64,000 nt of DNA from Patagioenas fasciata (GCF_037038585.1 NC_092520.1:188832604-188896603); one strand, 5' to 3'; shown: positions 22,361-36,393, counted from the stretch's first letter. Notes: generated from the letters alone by a model not told the origin. Numbers and translations: made by a program.

Positions 22361-25159
22361 TTTGGGCCTAGCCTATACCTCCTCGGTAGTGCTTGCAGGC
22401 TACCCAGTTTGTGCTGAATGCCAGAAACATCAGCATTCTAGTCTGGAATGACTCAAAAACATTGAGTGTCAGTTATTGCTGCCTAAGGTGGTTACTATGC
22501 TGTATGTAAACACTGATGAGTGGCTACTGATCTTTTACATTAGGATTTCTGTACCCACCTAGAAATATTTAGTCTTGAGTTTGAAGTGTGGTGATATTTA
22601 GGTTTCTGTTGATTTCCACAGGAGTAGTGGATGCTTGCACATCAGAAAGAGCATTTAATACTATATGTTCAAGTGATTACTTTTTTTTTTAGTGATGTGC
22701 AGCATACTACTTGTGTGTACTTTACCTCATCTGTTAACTTTTGGGAAACATCTTGAGATCTTCAAATTAAAACTATTATATAATTCTGAGATGCTAAATT
22801 AAACGCACTGAGTTTTGTTAACAAGTAGTAGGTAAGAATCTCTTAGTAAGTCACATAGATTTCTCCTGAAGCATATCGTACCAGGCTAAGAAATGTTGAC
22901 ACATTCTCTTCTGGTAACATTTTTTAAAAATCCCTTAGTAATTTTTTTTATTTTCTGTAACATTCACCAATGCAGTGATATTTAATGGATCTCGTTCATA
23001 CTGGACCCCTTCCTGTTATAGTAAAACTCACCTGTACTGCTTTACAAACTAGCTTTGATAAAGGGTATCTAATTTGAAATTTTGTTGCTTACTTCTTAAT
23101 ACGATAATTTGGTCCTAGGCCTGCTGGCAGGAAAATCATTATTATTAGTCTTGGTGCATGAAGCATGTAAGTTGTGTGATGTAGCTTTGTGTTGTAGTAC
23201 AACAGTCTAAAGAAATACACTATTTCTTTAGCCCCTAGAACAAAAAATGCCACTGTCTGAATTCAGTAGAAATTTGGTTGTCAGCCATGGAGACAGCAGT
23301 AGTTGGCACAGTTGTAGTAAGAACTCAAATTCCAAGAGATAACAAAATTTTATTTCTGTACTTCTAATATGATTGTGCCATTTTCTCATCTTCAGTCACA
23401 AGGTGACACTATAATATATCACATTCATTCATCTAGAGCAGCTCATGAAGTTTCTGCTGCTTTTGTTTGCTCTGCCAGATGTTTGTTTGAAAAAAAGCAG
23501 TGGAGGATGGTAGTCTGTTACGTGTTCCTAAACCTGTGTTCTTTTGTACAATGATCTAAACCAATCACTTTACTTTTTCTGAGACAGGGGAAGATATAGC
23601 AGAAAATAAAATACATCATTGGACTTCATATGTTTTCAGCCTAGTAGTTTCTTTGTAGGAAAATTGGCTAGTGCTAAAACAGACTCTTGAAATTACATGC
23701 TGTGTAGGTTTAGGTGGCGAATACAGTAAAGTTTTATTCTTCTATAAGCCTCACTCCATTCAGGACTACTAAATATACTCAAATTCTTTTTGATCCTCAT
23801 CGGTTTAAGTTAGGGTTTGTTTTTTTCTGTATGTGTTTGATGTCCCATACCAAGAATACATGCTGGAAAAAACACATTTTCTAAAAAGTTAAAAATATGA
23901 CATTCAAACCTTGCCTAAGCCTTATCTACATTACCTAAACAGCATAGCCTGAGTATTTACAAATAAATGAGCAGACAGCAGTGTTTGCTGAAATAAACTA
24001 ATTTTTTAAGGAATTAACATGACCTTTTAAGCATAATAAAAAGAAATTAGATTTCTCTGTTAAATCTGGAATCAGTGTTAAAGATGTTTGTGCTTTCAAA
24101 TAATTTAGAATTAATTTATATTTTTTCTTGCTTGCATTGTTTCTTATTTTGGTATGTAAATATAATTTCTGTTCAACATCTCCTTGTTATTCAGGCCTTT
24201 TTATTTGTATGCATTAACAAAATATATTTTTGTTTTACTTGCCCTTTACATCTGCTGAATATTTTGTAACACTTGCTGATGTTGTAGCTTTGAGGTTACA
24301 AAGCTGCAAGTAACTGTGTGGAAAAGAGTGTATCACAGTCAATAGCAAAGAGGCATTTCATGTCCTGGCTATGAACTGACAATTTTAGAATGACAGAACA
24401 CCAAATAACACAGGGAGCATAATGCATGAGAGTAGTTATTTTGTATGTATATGTATACAGAATATGCCATTACAATTCCACTCTTTGCATGCTTGTTTAG
24501 ACCTCTTAGGGTCACTTTCATCTTTACTGAATTGGTACTAAGCCATTTTGCTTCTAACTGTTCTCCAAGTCTGTGAGACAAAAGGTGGCGTAGTGAATAC
24601 AGTGTTAGGATAAGAACAGAGAATTTCCTGTTGAGAGTGCAAGGTGTGCTTGAAGGGCAGCATCCCTGTGAAATCATTGTTCCTGGATGGTTTTTAGTGG
24701 GAGTGTCTGTTTCTAGTAACCATACTGTCTACTCTCAGGCTCTTAATTTTTATTTGAGAAAAAGCAATAAACAATCCTGCTGTATGAAGGAAAATTTTAT
24801 TGTTTGTTGTTTTTGCTAACATAGTTTAGTTTATTTAAATGCTGTCAATGGAAAGTATAATGAATCTTCTGCCTTGTCTTGCTCAAGTGTGAGCGGACTT
24901 GTTTTACACAGAGGCACCTAGTTTAAATTCCTGTACAAATTATTTTTGTCTAGAAGTCTCTGAAACTTAGAGCTATTGAGGAAAATGTTCACAACTTGGG
25001 AACGTAGAGAAACTGAAGAATTTCTGAGGAGATGAGTAGTTATGCATCTACCAATTTTTCTTTTTACCTTCTGAAGCTAGGCCAGGGAATGAAGAGAGAC
25101 TTCTTGAACTATGACCATGTAGAACCAAGTCTACCTGAACAAAGCAGCTGACTCTGGTA
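22361..25159. other. Intergenic DNA
   Basis: AT-rich, with only short homopolymers. No gene, RNA or dispersed element is recognised. Confidence 0.6.
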
Positions 25160-25427
25160 TATAGGACAAGAGGTATTGATTTTAAACTAAAGGAGGGGAG
25201 ACTCAGGCTAGGCATGAGAAAGACTTTTTTTTTTTTTTTTCCCACTCTGACAGTGGTGAGACTCTGGCCCAGGTTGCCCAGAGAGATGGTAGATGCCCCA
25301 TCCCTGGAGGCTGAACAAGGCTCTGAGCAACCAGATCTGGGTGATGATGTCCCTGCTCATGGCAGGGGAGTTGGACTAGGTGACATTTGAAGGTCCCTTC
25401 CAACCCAAACTGTTCTATGGTTCTATG
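25160..25427 (+). mobile_element. CR1 LINE 3' fragment
   Basis: Contains the degraded ORF2 tail (AGGACAAGAGGT, then CCAGGTTGCCCAGAGAGATG and GATGCCCCATCCCTGGAG) and the 3' UTR (GGAGTTGGACTAGGTGACAT). It ends in the ATTCTATG-type repeat (TTCTATGGTTCTATG). An internal T run at 25227-25240 interrupts it. Of a different CR1 subgroup from the two copies near ASZ1. Confidence 0.9.
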
Positions 25428-27525
25428 TCCACAAGATGCCTGTGGCTGCATGCAGCACATATACACAATATAGAGGCTGCTCAAGTGATAGGTAACTGTT
25501 ACACATTCAAAGTTTGCTACAGTGATGATTGTTTTGTAAAAGTGAAGGAAGCATGTAGCTCACAACCATCAATTACACCTTAATTTGTTCTTTAATAAAA
25601 GATGCAGCTTTTCAATTTATTACAATTATTTTACAAAATATAACTGTAGAAATGCAAAAAACCTGTTTTGACTACAACACTAAACCAGACTTTGAAATAC
25701 CTGACTTCCTATAAGTATAAAAAGCTTCAAAATGTCTGACTGGCATTTTTAAACTTTTTATAGAGGGACAGAATGAATATTTTCAGATGAATGCATAATG
25801 TTAATCACCTGAAGTATTTCATGTCTAATAAATTACCAGCAGCTGCAGTGGGGAACTATGTTAAACTTGAGCATGAGTTGATAAATACAGATATTGGTTT
25901 GGAGAGTTTTTTTTTCTGCAAAAGAATAGTGTATGTCTTGTTGCACTGTAATTGGAGAGGATGTCTGGGAAGAGACTACTTTTCATTACAGATGGGTTCT
26001 CATGCTGTGATCAAGCTACCTAAACTTCTGAGTGCTCTGGTGAATTGTTAATCTCACTGCTGTACTTGTTGCAATACTTCTGGGACACACTATTAAAACT
26101 GCAACTATCTGTTGAAATAGTGTTAAAAGTTTTCAACAGGTGATGGTATAAAAAATATCAATACTTTTTTTTTCCAGAAAACCTGAGAAATAAGGAAAAA
26201 TTTCATACTAAGGCTTCTAGAAGCAATGAGTAATTATTAAGCCACTTCTAGTGATACAGTTAACGATCAAAACAGCAATGACAAAAGTATAATGAGAACA
26301 GTGGATTAACTATAAAGAAAGTGTTTTCCATTTGTTAACATAGTGTTCCGTTAACAGCATTGAAACTGCTGTTTGAAAATGAATTTAATCAAAGGCATGG
26401 TATGTGGGAGTAATAGATTTAAGTGATCCAGAGATTATTAAAGGGAAAAAAAAGAAGATATTTTCTATTTATTAGGATGGGGTTTGCATCATGTCCTTTA
26501 TCTGTTACTGAGTTGCAGTGGAAACTTAAGAAATATCCCCTTTGATTTGGTTACATAGGCTATTGTTTACCTTTCTATGCCTTCATTCTTTCAGTACTAA
26601 AAAATATGTATAAGATTGCAGGAAGTAGGATCTAATGGTCCTTTTTTAGATTAATGATATCTGAAGCCTTCTGGGTTTTGCAAGCCTCTAATGGGTGTGG
26701 ATACTGGCTCCAGTTAGGCTGAAGGATTCAGAAAAAGTGTCTATCTCCTACAAGAACAAAAAGGATTTTCTTTTTTTTTTTAAATAGAAACTCACTGCCT
26801 GAAAATCATGGATCAGGTAGGGAAAGCTCACTTAATAGTTGCTCATCTCTTGGGGCAGCACTGATCAACACCTGTTTTAATTTAATTTCTCATGGATATA
26901 TTCCTGGGAGATATTGTAAGTGGGAGTCAGTTGGTCTCTATGCATTTACAACTGACATACCTACAGAGAAAGCTTCATCATTGCCTTCTCATGAGCTCTG
27001 TTATGTGGAGAATATTCCTTCTTCCATGTTTTTAGATGATTTTTTTTGTTCTGGCATTAACAAGAGAGTGAGTTTTCTCCTAGGCATTTGTAGTAGAATG
27101 CAGACATTTGTAGTTAGACAAGAAGGTGCTTGAATGGTAAAGAAGTGTCCCATGACTTAGGAAAGCCTCCTCTTCATATGCTCAATATTCAGAATTCCTA
27201 TGACATTTCTCGAGACAGATATATTTGCTTCAGTATTGGCTTCTATGTGTGGTGGGTTTTTTTTGGTGGTTGTTCCTGTTTTTACTTTTTTTTGTAGTAT
27301 TATTTTCCCTCAATACATACATGAAGTGTGTTTGCTATACTAGTAGAGTTTTAGCTCTATCTTTCAGCATGGTATCAATTTAAAAATTATCTTTTCATTT
27401 CCTTTCCTGGCTTAATCTTTGAAGAATAAAAATTAATTATTTCTGGTACTCCCTTTCTTCAGTGTTTCTACTCTCCCTTCAGCATCTATGTGGAATTCAG
27501 GGAACATAACCTTCAGCTGTTTTTT

Positions 27526-27530
<5 letters not shown>

Positions 27531-27556
<26 letters not shown>
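27531..27556 (+). repeat. Poly(T), 26 bp
   Basis: Uninterrupted run of 26 T. No recognisable retrocopy lies beside it. Confidence 0.95.
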
Positions 27557-30500
27557 ACTGTGTTCTTAATTATCTTATCCCGTAAGGATGTAAGAAATCA
27601 CACCACACCTCCATTTTAACTACATTTGAAAAGTCACAAATGTCTGCTTCTCTTTCTAACTTCTGTCTTTTTATGCATCCCAGGCATCCTTCTACCATCC
27701 CAGGTGTGCCCTAAGTGCGTGGGCCTGCTCCTTCAAAAGCATGTTTGATCTGCTTTACTCAGAGAAGCAGGAAGCTGGCTGAGCTTGGAAAAGGGTGAGC
27801 TGAAGGAGAGACCTCCAATATGCATGCTGCTGCCTCTTCTCGCCTACAGGTTTTCTCACAATCTGAAAGCTTCTCTCATTCATTTGTTGTATCTTACCTT
27901 CAAACTGGAAGTAGCTTGAGGAAAGACAATATGATTTTCTGTTTGTGTGTAGTAGAATCCTGAGTTAGCTGACTATAGATAGTACCACAATGATAGGGGA
28001 AAAAACTTACAAGGTAATAGAGTAAATAAACTGAAAATCTCTCTTATTTCTGATTTCAAAAATGGAATTATTGTGCAGCCAATGGATGCATAAGTGTTCC
28101 TATTCTTTAGCTTTCTTCTAGTACTCAGTTGTTCCTTATTTTCTAGCTCTAAAAGGAGAGTCTAAAGCAGTACTGTATTTCTGTCAGTATAAGATTGTCC
28201 TAATTTTTGTAATTAAATATGTCTTCAGTTTCCTGTAGCCAAATGCATATGACAAACCTATCTAATGTGATTGCCAGCCCCAGCCAGGATCCCATACAGG
28301 ATGCCCTAGTGAAAAGAATAACACTACTGTAAGAGAATATTTTGTGACAGACTGCATATACCATGTTGCCTTCTAAATTAATTTGGATAGAGATTATCTT
28401 AAGATAAAGCCATTTCAGATTTTGATAAATAGCCACTGTAAATGCATGAAATATTTCCCTTCCTATGTAAATATCTGTTTGTGCCCTGAGTCCTCATAAG
28501 CTTTACAAAGCTGTGGGCCGTTGACTTTCAAAGCTTAATTATGTGTTGAATAACAAAAGCATTTTCTCTTACATACATATTATGCAAAAGTGTAAAGAGA
28601 AGTGCTTGATATTCTTTGGTTTTCCCATATAGTATTCTGAATATATAATTTTTAAGTTATTCTCTAAATGCTACTCTATTGCATTGTTTCTGAGAAAAGG
28701 TGAATGAGACTGAAAGAAGTATTTGATGAGAAATTGTTACATTTCTCTATAATATAATTAAAGATTTTTATTATTGGTTTCTATCTCATAACTTAGAGTT
28801 ACACCTTGTGTTGTCCACCCCTGTTTCATTGTGCTGTCTACAATTAAACACACAGCTGGTTCTTTCCCTCAATGGTTATACTAATTTATAAACCATTAGA
28901 ATGCATGAATAGGTCATATTGTTCCTTTCATACTGGCACAGAGAAGTGTAATTTAAGTTTTTTTGTATGCCAGCAAGGGAGAAGTCGATTCAAGGGTACA
29001 GTATTAAATTCCTATATTTAGTTTTTGCAATAAATGCAGTTAGAAATAAAACTGTTATATCTACAAATACCTTTAATTTCTTAAGTAATAAAACCAATGT
29101 GTGAATTATAATTATTTTCATGTATACCTGGCTTTTTCAAACTCTAAAATTATCATGAAGATTGGCTGTTTTGTGAGGCAATTATGAGCATATTTAGGTA
29201 ATATTTGTCCACTTAAGTCTGACGCTAAGCAATGTAATAGTCCTTATTGCAACCAGATAATTGTAGAAATCCCTGAGTAGGAAATAAAAATGAACTTTTA
29301 AAAGAGCCTTTGTAGAGTCTAGAATCTAGTCTGAAAATGCTTTCTCACATAAACTCTTTAGAACTGTTTGAATATGTCATTTCAATGCTCAATGCTGTTA
29401 AATTTATCTTTTTAAAAATTTTCTATCAAAACACGTTGTTACCAGCTCTCTGCAGTCTCATACTAAAGAAAACGAAGAGATTATCCATTCTCCTACTGTG
29501 GGAAGAAACTGAAACACCTGACAAGTTTAGGTTTTGAAGTGTTTTTCCCTTCCACTTTTATCACAGAGTACCTTTCCTTTCAGAAAAAAAAAAATAATCC
29601 ACCATTCCTCATTTGAAAAACAGAGTTCAAATAAAGAGTTGGAACTTGGGTTCCACTAAGCAGCTCATGTCTGTGAGTGCTCGGCTGTCTTCAGGTGAAA
29701 CAGAGGAAACTCAGAAGACTCATCTCAGAATGATCACCCAGGTAGGTCTCTTACAGTGTGGGAGGTCTCGATTCAAGTTCATGGTCAGAACTTAGTGGAG
29801 TATGAATTTCATCACCAGTTTTGTAAGTCTGCGCAAAGCTCCCAATCTTTGGTTGACCAGCTTTTTATTCCTTTACATATCAGCCATTATATCCTCAGTA
29901 TGTCAAGACTGTTTCTTTAGTAAATAATTAAGTGAAAAGTCAGAGGCCTGAGTTGCCTTATATGCCCTAATGTCCCTTGCTCCCTCATTTTTGCAGTGTC
30001 AGCCGTGGTAGCCAGTATTTTACAATAAACCTTAATTTTCCTAGAACACTGGGAAATATTTTTTTGGCCTGCAGCATCTGGAGGTGTGCAGTATTGAATT
30101 GCTCTGCAGGTTTACTTGCAACAGTGGCAGGCTGGGATTGATGATCAAATTTTATGTTCTGGTGGTATAGCAGTTTTTATTAAAAGGTGTCACTGGAATT
30201 TTTAAATCTCAAGGATTCCTTAAGTGGAAGAGTGCTTTTTTCCCACCAGTTCTGTAGACAACTTCCTGAAGGCCAATATCTGCTTTGTCACTGATATCAC
30301 TGTGCTGTGATTGTCTAACATGATTCTTATCTTCCTGTAATGTAAGCTTTTCTTCTTGCAGAAAAGTCACAAAGTATTTTATAAACAAAAAAAAAAAATG
30401 GCAGTTATCTTCCATAGCTATGTAATGGTGGGTTTCTTTTACTGTCACTTATGTAAATCACAGCTTTACATAAGTTTAGACAAATTGCAAAGTCTTGCTT

Positions 30501-33500
30501 TTGTCCTGGAAAGTCTTAACTATTTAACATACAGCTGCAGCTGATTGGCTTAGCACAAGTAGCTGCAAGATCCCATGATGAGAAGCACTTTTCACCTCAT
30601 ATAAATTTTCCTTTGTGTCCACTGTGGAAGGTTTTTAATTAAACTCAGTAACTCATAATATTCTGCTGTTAGCTGCCATTGTAAAAACAAAACAAAACAA
30701 AACCAAAAAAACAAACATAACTTCTCCTTTTGGCTGGGAGAAAATCCTTTGTGAAAATGTCAGTCAGCGAGCCCAATCCTTTTTCTTGCGTACTTGAAAA
30801 CATTATAGATTTTCTGAAGCCTGACGAAACATATGCCTTTAACCTACTAACCTGAATCTCAGCATGTCCTCTGGAAATGGGATGGACATGGGCTGCAAAT
30901 GCTGAGAAAACTGCATGTAGAATGGGGGATAGTATGCCATCTGGCCCTTTATCTTCATGTGGGGCACTGTCTGCCCCATTTACCCTTACAGTGAGCTTGA
31001 AGTCTTTGGGTATCTTTAGGAGGAGTGGTTATCCCTTCTTTTAAGAAAAAAAAAAAAAAAAGATCTGAAGATGGAGGCAACTTCCTTCCTGAAGAGGCAA
31101 TTGATTGCAGAGGAAGATTTAGGCTGTTTCAAGACTAGAAAAAATCCCAAGTCTTACAGTTTTTTTTAACTTAAGTAACTGTGGTGTTCACTTTAGACTT
31201 ATTCCATTAAGATCAGAAAAATATTTGGACTCATATGGAATTATTTTAGGCAAGAATAGCATACACCAAACTAAGCACACTTTCAAAAAGCAGTGGGTTA
31301 AGGATTCATGAGACTGCGTGGATTTACATGGCACAATTTATACTCCATGATCTTTGCAGTGAGATTCCAGTAAAGATGCCAGTCTCAATGCTCTGTCAGG
31401 AGCTCAAGCTCTTTCTCTTTTAAACAGCTGTAAATAATTACACACTTTTTCTTATGCTATAGGTGGTTCAGTAATCTTTGTTGCTGAACTGTTTAAGGTT
31501 TCCAGCGTCTGCTTTTATTGAGTCATAGAAGGTATAAGCCTTGGATTTTTGCCCTTTCAACCTCAATAATATCGTTGTTCTATGATTATTACATGACAGC
31601 ATGAAGAGGAAGCTAAAGCTATCTTTGGAAACATAAACCTTGCAAACTTGTCAGCCTTGGATTCTCAGGTTCTTAACTCCTCTCACGTTTATTCTAGACT
31701 GAAAGCAAACAAACCCTGAAGTCTTCAGAAAACCTTCTTCAGCTCATTTTCTGCTGCAGCTTCCAAAGAACCAAATATGTTTTACCAACTGTAAAGTGCA
31801 AGAGTGTGCCCCTATGCTGGTGCCCAATCTACCATGGCAGTTCTCATTTCTGATTAAGCTGGGTCCAAACTGATTAAATCCACCACAAATCTTGGTATTG
31901 AGTGTTACTACCACCAGGACTTTCACAATTTTAACAAAACTTTTAGAATTCATACTACTAATTTTTAAGCATGACTTTCTCACATAATCAAGGCCACAGT
32001 CTAAACTTCTCAGATTCCAGTTTCTTTAGAACTTTATTTGACATAAGCTTAGTCAGCAAGACCTCAGTGAGAACTTTGATAGGTCATGTAGCAAGGCAGA
32101 TCAAGATGACACTTCATCAGATCTAAAAGGTTTTACTTCTTTTGATGCATGGGGGTACATCTATCAGTACACATAGGAAGGGGTTGTTACAGAATCCTGT
32201 GCTTCTGAATGAAATAATACATATTCAATTCCCTTAATGTATATGAACAATTTCAGAAGGCTTAAAAATACCTTCCAATTTAAAAAGGTATCCTTGCAGT
32301 TATTAATTTCATAGACCAAATGACAGCATACACACATCTGACTTTAGTCTGATAGTTCCTACTAGAGTGATGTGATAGTTTTTGTTGAAAATTATATGCA
32401 ATTTGAAGTGCTTTGAAGAAGTTGATCTGGAGTGTCTGCAAATTCAGCATGAATTGCACTAAATGCCAACACACAGCTATTCTTCTGTTCTTACATCAGG
32501 CCTGTGATATATTCATCACTGTTTTCTCTTTCATGATTTCCATGTAAGAGCTTATTAAAATGTGGTCTTTTGCCCATTTTGTCTGTCTAGAATGAAGGGT
32601 CTGGTGCTTTCACAGTACTTTACTTCCCAGCTCCATACCTTGTATCACAGAAATACAGGCCTGGTAGAATATCTGCTTAGTTTCCTTGGAATATTAAGCT
32701 GTTTCCAGGATTTATTGAGACCATGCATTGAACTGACACAGTCAGATACTTATGATGCAGTGTGAGAAAGCATATACGACTACTTGCCAAAAGTATCTGG
32801 TGCACACAGATTAAGAATGTTAATCTGCAAATACTGGAAGCATTGATTGAAGCAATTTTAGCAATAGTAAGACAATACATGGGGATGCAGTTTTTGCTCA
32901 TGTAAATGAATTCAGCAACTGTCAGGCTGGCATCTTCTGCATGTAAAAATAAAATATTCTGTCTGTCTGTATTCTAAAAGTATTACAAATGCAAACTCAA
33001 AATGTATTTGCCTGGTAAATACTTGTGAGTAGTTTACCCTTTTAAAACAAATGCTGCTGTAGCTTTTATCTTGGTTATTATTCCATTTTCATTATGTTTC
33101 CTGGGAACAGAGAAGCTCTTTGGAATTCATTGTAGTATAAGCCAAAACTGGCAAGCAATATGAAAAGCAAGACGTTACTAATTTATCCACAACTAGAGAG
33201 TACTGTGGAGACTTCAACAACTAAAACCAGATATTTGTAAGCCATCAGGTAGAATGCTTTTGTTCAGTATTAAATTATACATATAATTCTACTTGACAAA
33301 GTTCTTTCATTGTTACTGCTTTACCCTTTTGAAACCTTTTTTAAGGTTGTCTGTATCTTGGTGTGTGAGCAGCTCTGAGACAGTAATAATTTTTTTTCGG
33401 TAAATGAAAAAGGTAAAGCCCCACCCTATGGAAAGGTGGCCAGGCTGCTTTCCCTGCTCCCAAGAACAGTTGGAAGATAGATGAAGTTAAGCCATCTCAT

Positions 33501-33793
33501 AGCTTAAGGGCATTCATCTAAGAGGATGTGAGGCAAGGCCTCCCACTATTCTTTAAATTACTTGGAATGAGGAAGTGTGTACCAGAGTCCAGCTGGGCAC
33601 AGGGGAACTTGAGGGAAAGACCATTGTCACATTTGTGGATCAAGTTCTCTGCTTTTATTTAAAAAAGAAAAAAAAAAAAATCTGCAGAACAGACCAGACT
33701 ATTTTTGGGTTGAATGAAACATTGTGACCAAAATAGTTTCCAGTTAATTAAACAATTTGGAAAAATTTGAGAGTTAGAGTTTATTTTGGGTGA

Positions 33794-33820
33794 GTTTGTT
33801 TGTTTGTTTGTTTGTTTTTT
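33794..33820 (+). repeat. (GTTT)n microsatellite
   Basis: About six GTTT units ending in a T run. Confidence 0.9.
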
Positions 33821-35963
33821 CTTCAACCACTGAACAAAGAAAAAAAACTTCACCTTGATACCTGTTTTCTCTCTCTCTCCCTCTCCCTGCAGCAAAGGAC
33901 CATTTTTGTCAGGGCTGTGTTAAAGAATCAAGTTTTCTGAAGACTGGAATGACGAGACTGAACAAAACACTCTTTCATTTTTAGCAACAATAAAATATCA
34001 GCGATTTAAAGTGTTACTTTTGGCAGCTCCTTAGCTTTGTTTTCTGAGGAGGTGGTATTTAATATGATCATGCTTTCTACTAAATTTCTACCCCTTTGTC
34101 CATTGACATTAGCTAATCAAAGATTCAAATATAATTAGTTTCTTCTCCCCTTCTTGAAAATCAGCAGCTAGATAAAAAACAAAAAAGCTTTAGACCTCTA
34201 ATGGATTGCTGTACCTGAGGAACGGCATGCAAAACTCTGTTGGTGCCTCTGTGGCAGCTAAAGCAATCTTCACCCTGCACTGCCTTTCTCCTGCCTTGCC
34301 CCTTTCCATAGGGTTTGTACCGTTGCTTAACACTGGCACCAGCATGGCGTTTTCTTCCTCCTAAGTTCAGATTCTGCTGAAAATGCACCGCTCTGGTGGA
34401 GTTTTCAGCTAGACCAGAAGCCTCAACAGCTTTACACACAGTCTGGTGGGAACATGTACCCAAGGGTGGGAAAGAGGCCAGGGTTACTGCCCCCAAGGTA
34501 TAAATCACTTTAAGTTGCTGTGAACATGGAAGTATCTAACCAGCTGGTCTTCACTGGCATGTGGGTTCTCGCCTGGTTGAGGTACCACTGCACAAGTGCA
34601 GTAGCCAGAGTTCGTGCAGTGATGGCATGGGAGACCAGGCTTTCCTTCTCCTCCTGTTCACCTGCTGCCTGGCTCTGTAACTCAGCCTCACTGCGTTTTC
34701 ATCAGAGGTAAAGAATAAAGTCAGATAGATGGTGGCTGTGATTTAAGGATAAATCAGCTGTTGTCATCTCAGGTTGTTTATCTGAAGAAGTAAGAGAAGA
34801 TCGTGTAAATGAAATTCATAGATGATACTAAAATTGGAGGTGTTTCAGTCCTTTAAAGAATATAAATATTTTGGTTTATTCCTACTCACAGCAATGCTAA
34901 TGACAAGTCAGCTGAGTATGTTGAAGATCCCTGAGAAGATTAGGAATAACAGTTGCTTTGAAATTACAAAGTGTTCAGTGGGGAAAAAAAAAAAAAAAAA
35001 GCTAAGAAATATATCAGTGGAAACTTTGTGGAAATATTGAAGAGAAAAATATCAAGAAATAGTACTAAAAATGCAAAATGCAAATAATTAAGATTTTGTG
35101 ACTGTGGTGTGTGTGTGTGAAAGTAGCTGAGTTATTTGCGAAACTATGGGATCACAGAGCAGGGAAGTAATCACTTTGTGGGTTCTGGTGGCGCTGAATG
35201 TAGCCAAAGCTGGTACTTAAGGAGAGAGGTGATAAAATATTCCAAGTTTAGAGAATTAGGCATCTAGAGAGCTTGACAAATACAGGATGGTGTAATTTTT
35301 CATGTAAAAAAATACATAATCAGCAATGATTGATAGGATGCCTTTGTTAGTCCCAAATTTGCTACAAATACTCAGAGGGAGCAAGAGGGAGATAACTGTT
35401 ATGAAAAATACTCCATTAGCCATTGACATTTTAAGCAGTTTGGACCCGATCCATGAGAGGTTTTAAATGACTAACATACCTCACTTTCTAATGTAAATTG
35501 AAAAAAAAAAAATCTAATCCAATCATGTGCTCAGTTTCTGCCTCATTCACCTGCAGCAGAGATCTACATGCTAGAAAGGGAAAGAACCTGTAGCAGGGTG
35601 GTGTATATTGCTCAGAAGACTCAGTTTCCAGTCTGTCTTTAAATTAGTATCTCACTATTTTCTAATGAAGTAAAAGAGTTTTGGAGACTTAAGTGATCTG
35701 CATGCCAGGGCCTACCCAGAGGACTTCCTTCAGTGGTGGGTGGAGCGTGTGCGATCAAAGCCATGCCCCAAGCCCGGCAGAGGAGCAATCTGAACCCTGA
35801 GCTTAGTTCTTACTTGAACATCCTCATCCCTGACCTCAGGGGGGCTGCAAGGGTGACCGGCTGTTACCGCCGCGCCAGGGAGCGGCGGGAGGTGCTTGCG
35901 TGGCGCCCGGCACCAGAAGTCCTGAGAGGCCGGTCCCTCGTCCTTCCTACGGCTGCGGTGCTG

Positions 35964-36043
35964 GCTGCTGGGTGCGGGCTGGCGCCCCGGGTGCGGGCTG
36001 CTGGGTGCGGGCTGCTGGGTGCGGGCTGGCGCCCCGGGTGCGG
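35964..36043 (+). repeat. GC-rich tandem repeat, pattern A-B-A-A-B
   Basis: Unit A is GCTGCTGGGTGCGG (14 bp) and unit B is GCTGGCGCCCCGGGTGCGG (19 bp). They run A 35964, B 35978, A 35997, A 36011, B 36025. Copies of each unit are identical, implying recent expansion or gene conversion. Confidence 0.95.
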
Positions 36044-36045
36044 CT

Positions 36046-36059
36046 CCACTAGGTGGCAG
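36046..36059 (+). promoter_or_regulatory. CTCF core consensus, CCACTAGGTGGCAG
   Basis: Matches CCASYAGRKGGCRS at every position, 3 bp after the tandem repeat and about 1.6 kb upstream of the CFTR start codon, in forward orientation toward CFTR. In human, a CTCF-dependent insulator is known upstream of CFTR, between it and ASZ1, at about -20.9 kb. Function in this species is inferred. Confidence 0.65.
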
Positions 36060-36371
36060 GATGCCGAAGGGCTCGGCGCTACTGTCCTGGTGCAGCGCGG
36101 GTTTAGCCCTGCCTCTACGCATTGTCTGAGGACATGATAAAGTGCGGACAGTTTCCTGGAGTCCTGCCTGCCCCGTGTTTCTTACTGGTTTTGTCATTAA
36201 TAAAGCAGAATCGGGAAGGATCCGAGGGAGGTCTGAGACACAAAGGAGCCCGGTGCGGTGACAGGGTAAGAGGGCACTTCTTAGCTATCCACAGTCTGCG
36301 AGGGAGAATTGCCAAGGCAAAGAGAAATTCCTTATGAAAACACAGTGGGGTGTAGCGAGAAGCAGTGAAAT

Positions 36372-36393
36372 AAAAAAAAAAAAAAAAAAAAAA
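36372..36393 (+). repeat. Poly(A), 22 bp
   Basis: Uninterrupted run of 22 A, about 170 bp after the AATAAA at 36199. Confidence 0.95.

Larger units (their letters stand above)
25428..35729. other. Intergenic DNA, CFTR side
   Basis: About 10 kb of AT-rich sequence with homopolymers (26 T at 27531, 17 A at 34984) and a GTTT microsatellite at about 33794. An open frame without an ATG on the minus strand at 34161-34508 (it contains RYKPYGKGQGRRK) is not recognised. No coding exon was found. Confidence 0.6.
35730..36340. promoter_or_regulatory. GC-rich, CpG-dense block upstream of CFTR
   Basis: A sharp rise in GC and CpG between AT-rich flanks, separate from the CFTR promoter island that starts about 0.55 kb further on. 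It contains an 80-bp tandem repeat, a perfect CTCF consensus and, on the plus strand, an AATAAA hexamer at 36199. Long open frames on both strands (for example 35730-36197 minus) are low-complexity products of the GC repeats. It could be an insulator, an unannotated promoter or a decayed solo LTR. Clear LTR ends and target-site duplications were not found. Confidence 0.5.

Noticed and set aside
34161-34508. 115-codon minus-strand frame with a basic RYKPYGKGQGRRK stretch
   Set aside because: No ATG at the start and no family I recognise. Not enough to call a retrocopy.
35730-36197. 155-codon minus-strand frame
   Set aside because: Mostly the translation of the GC tandem repeat. No recognisable domain.
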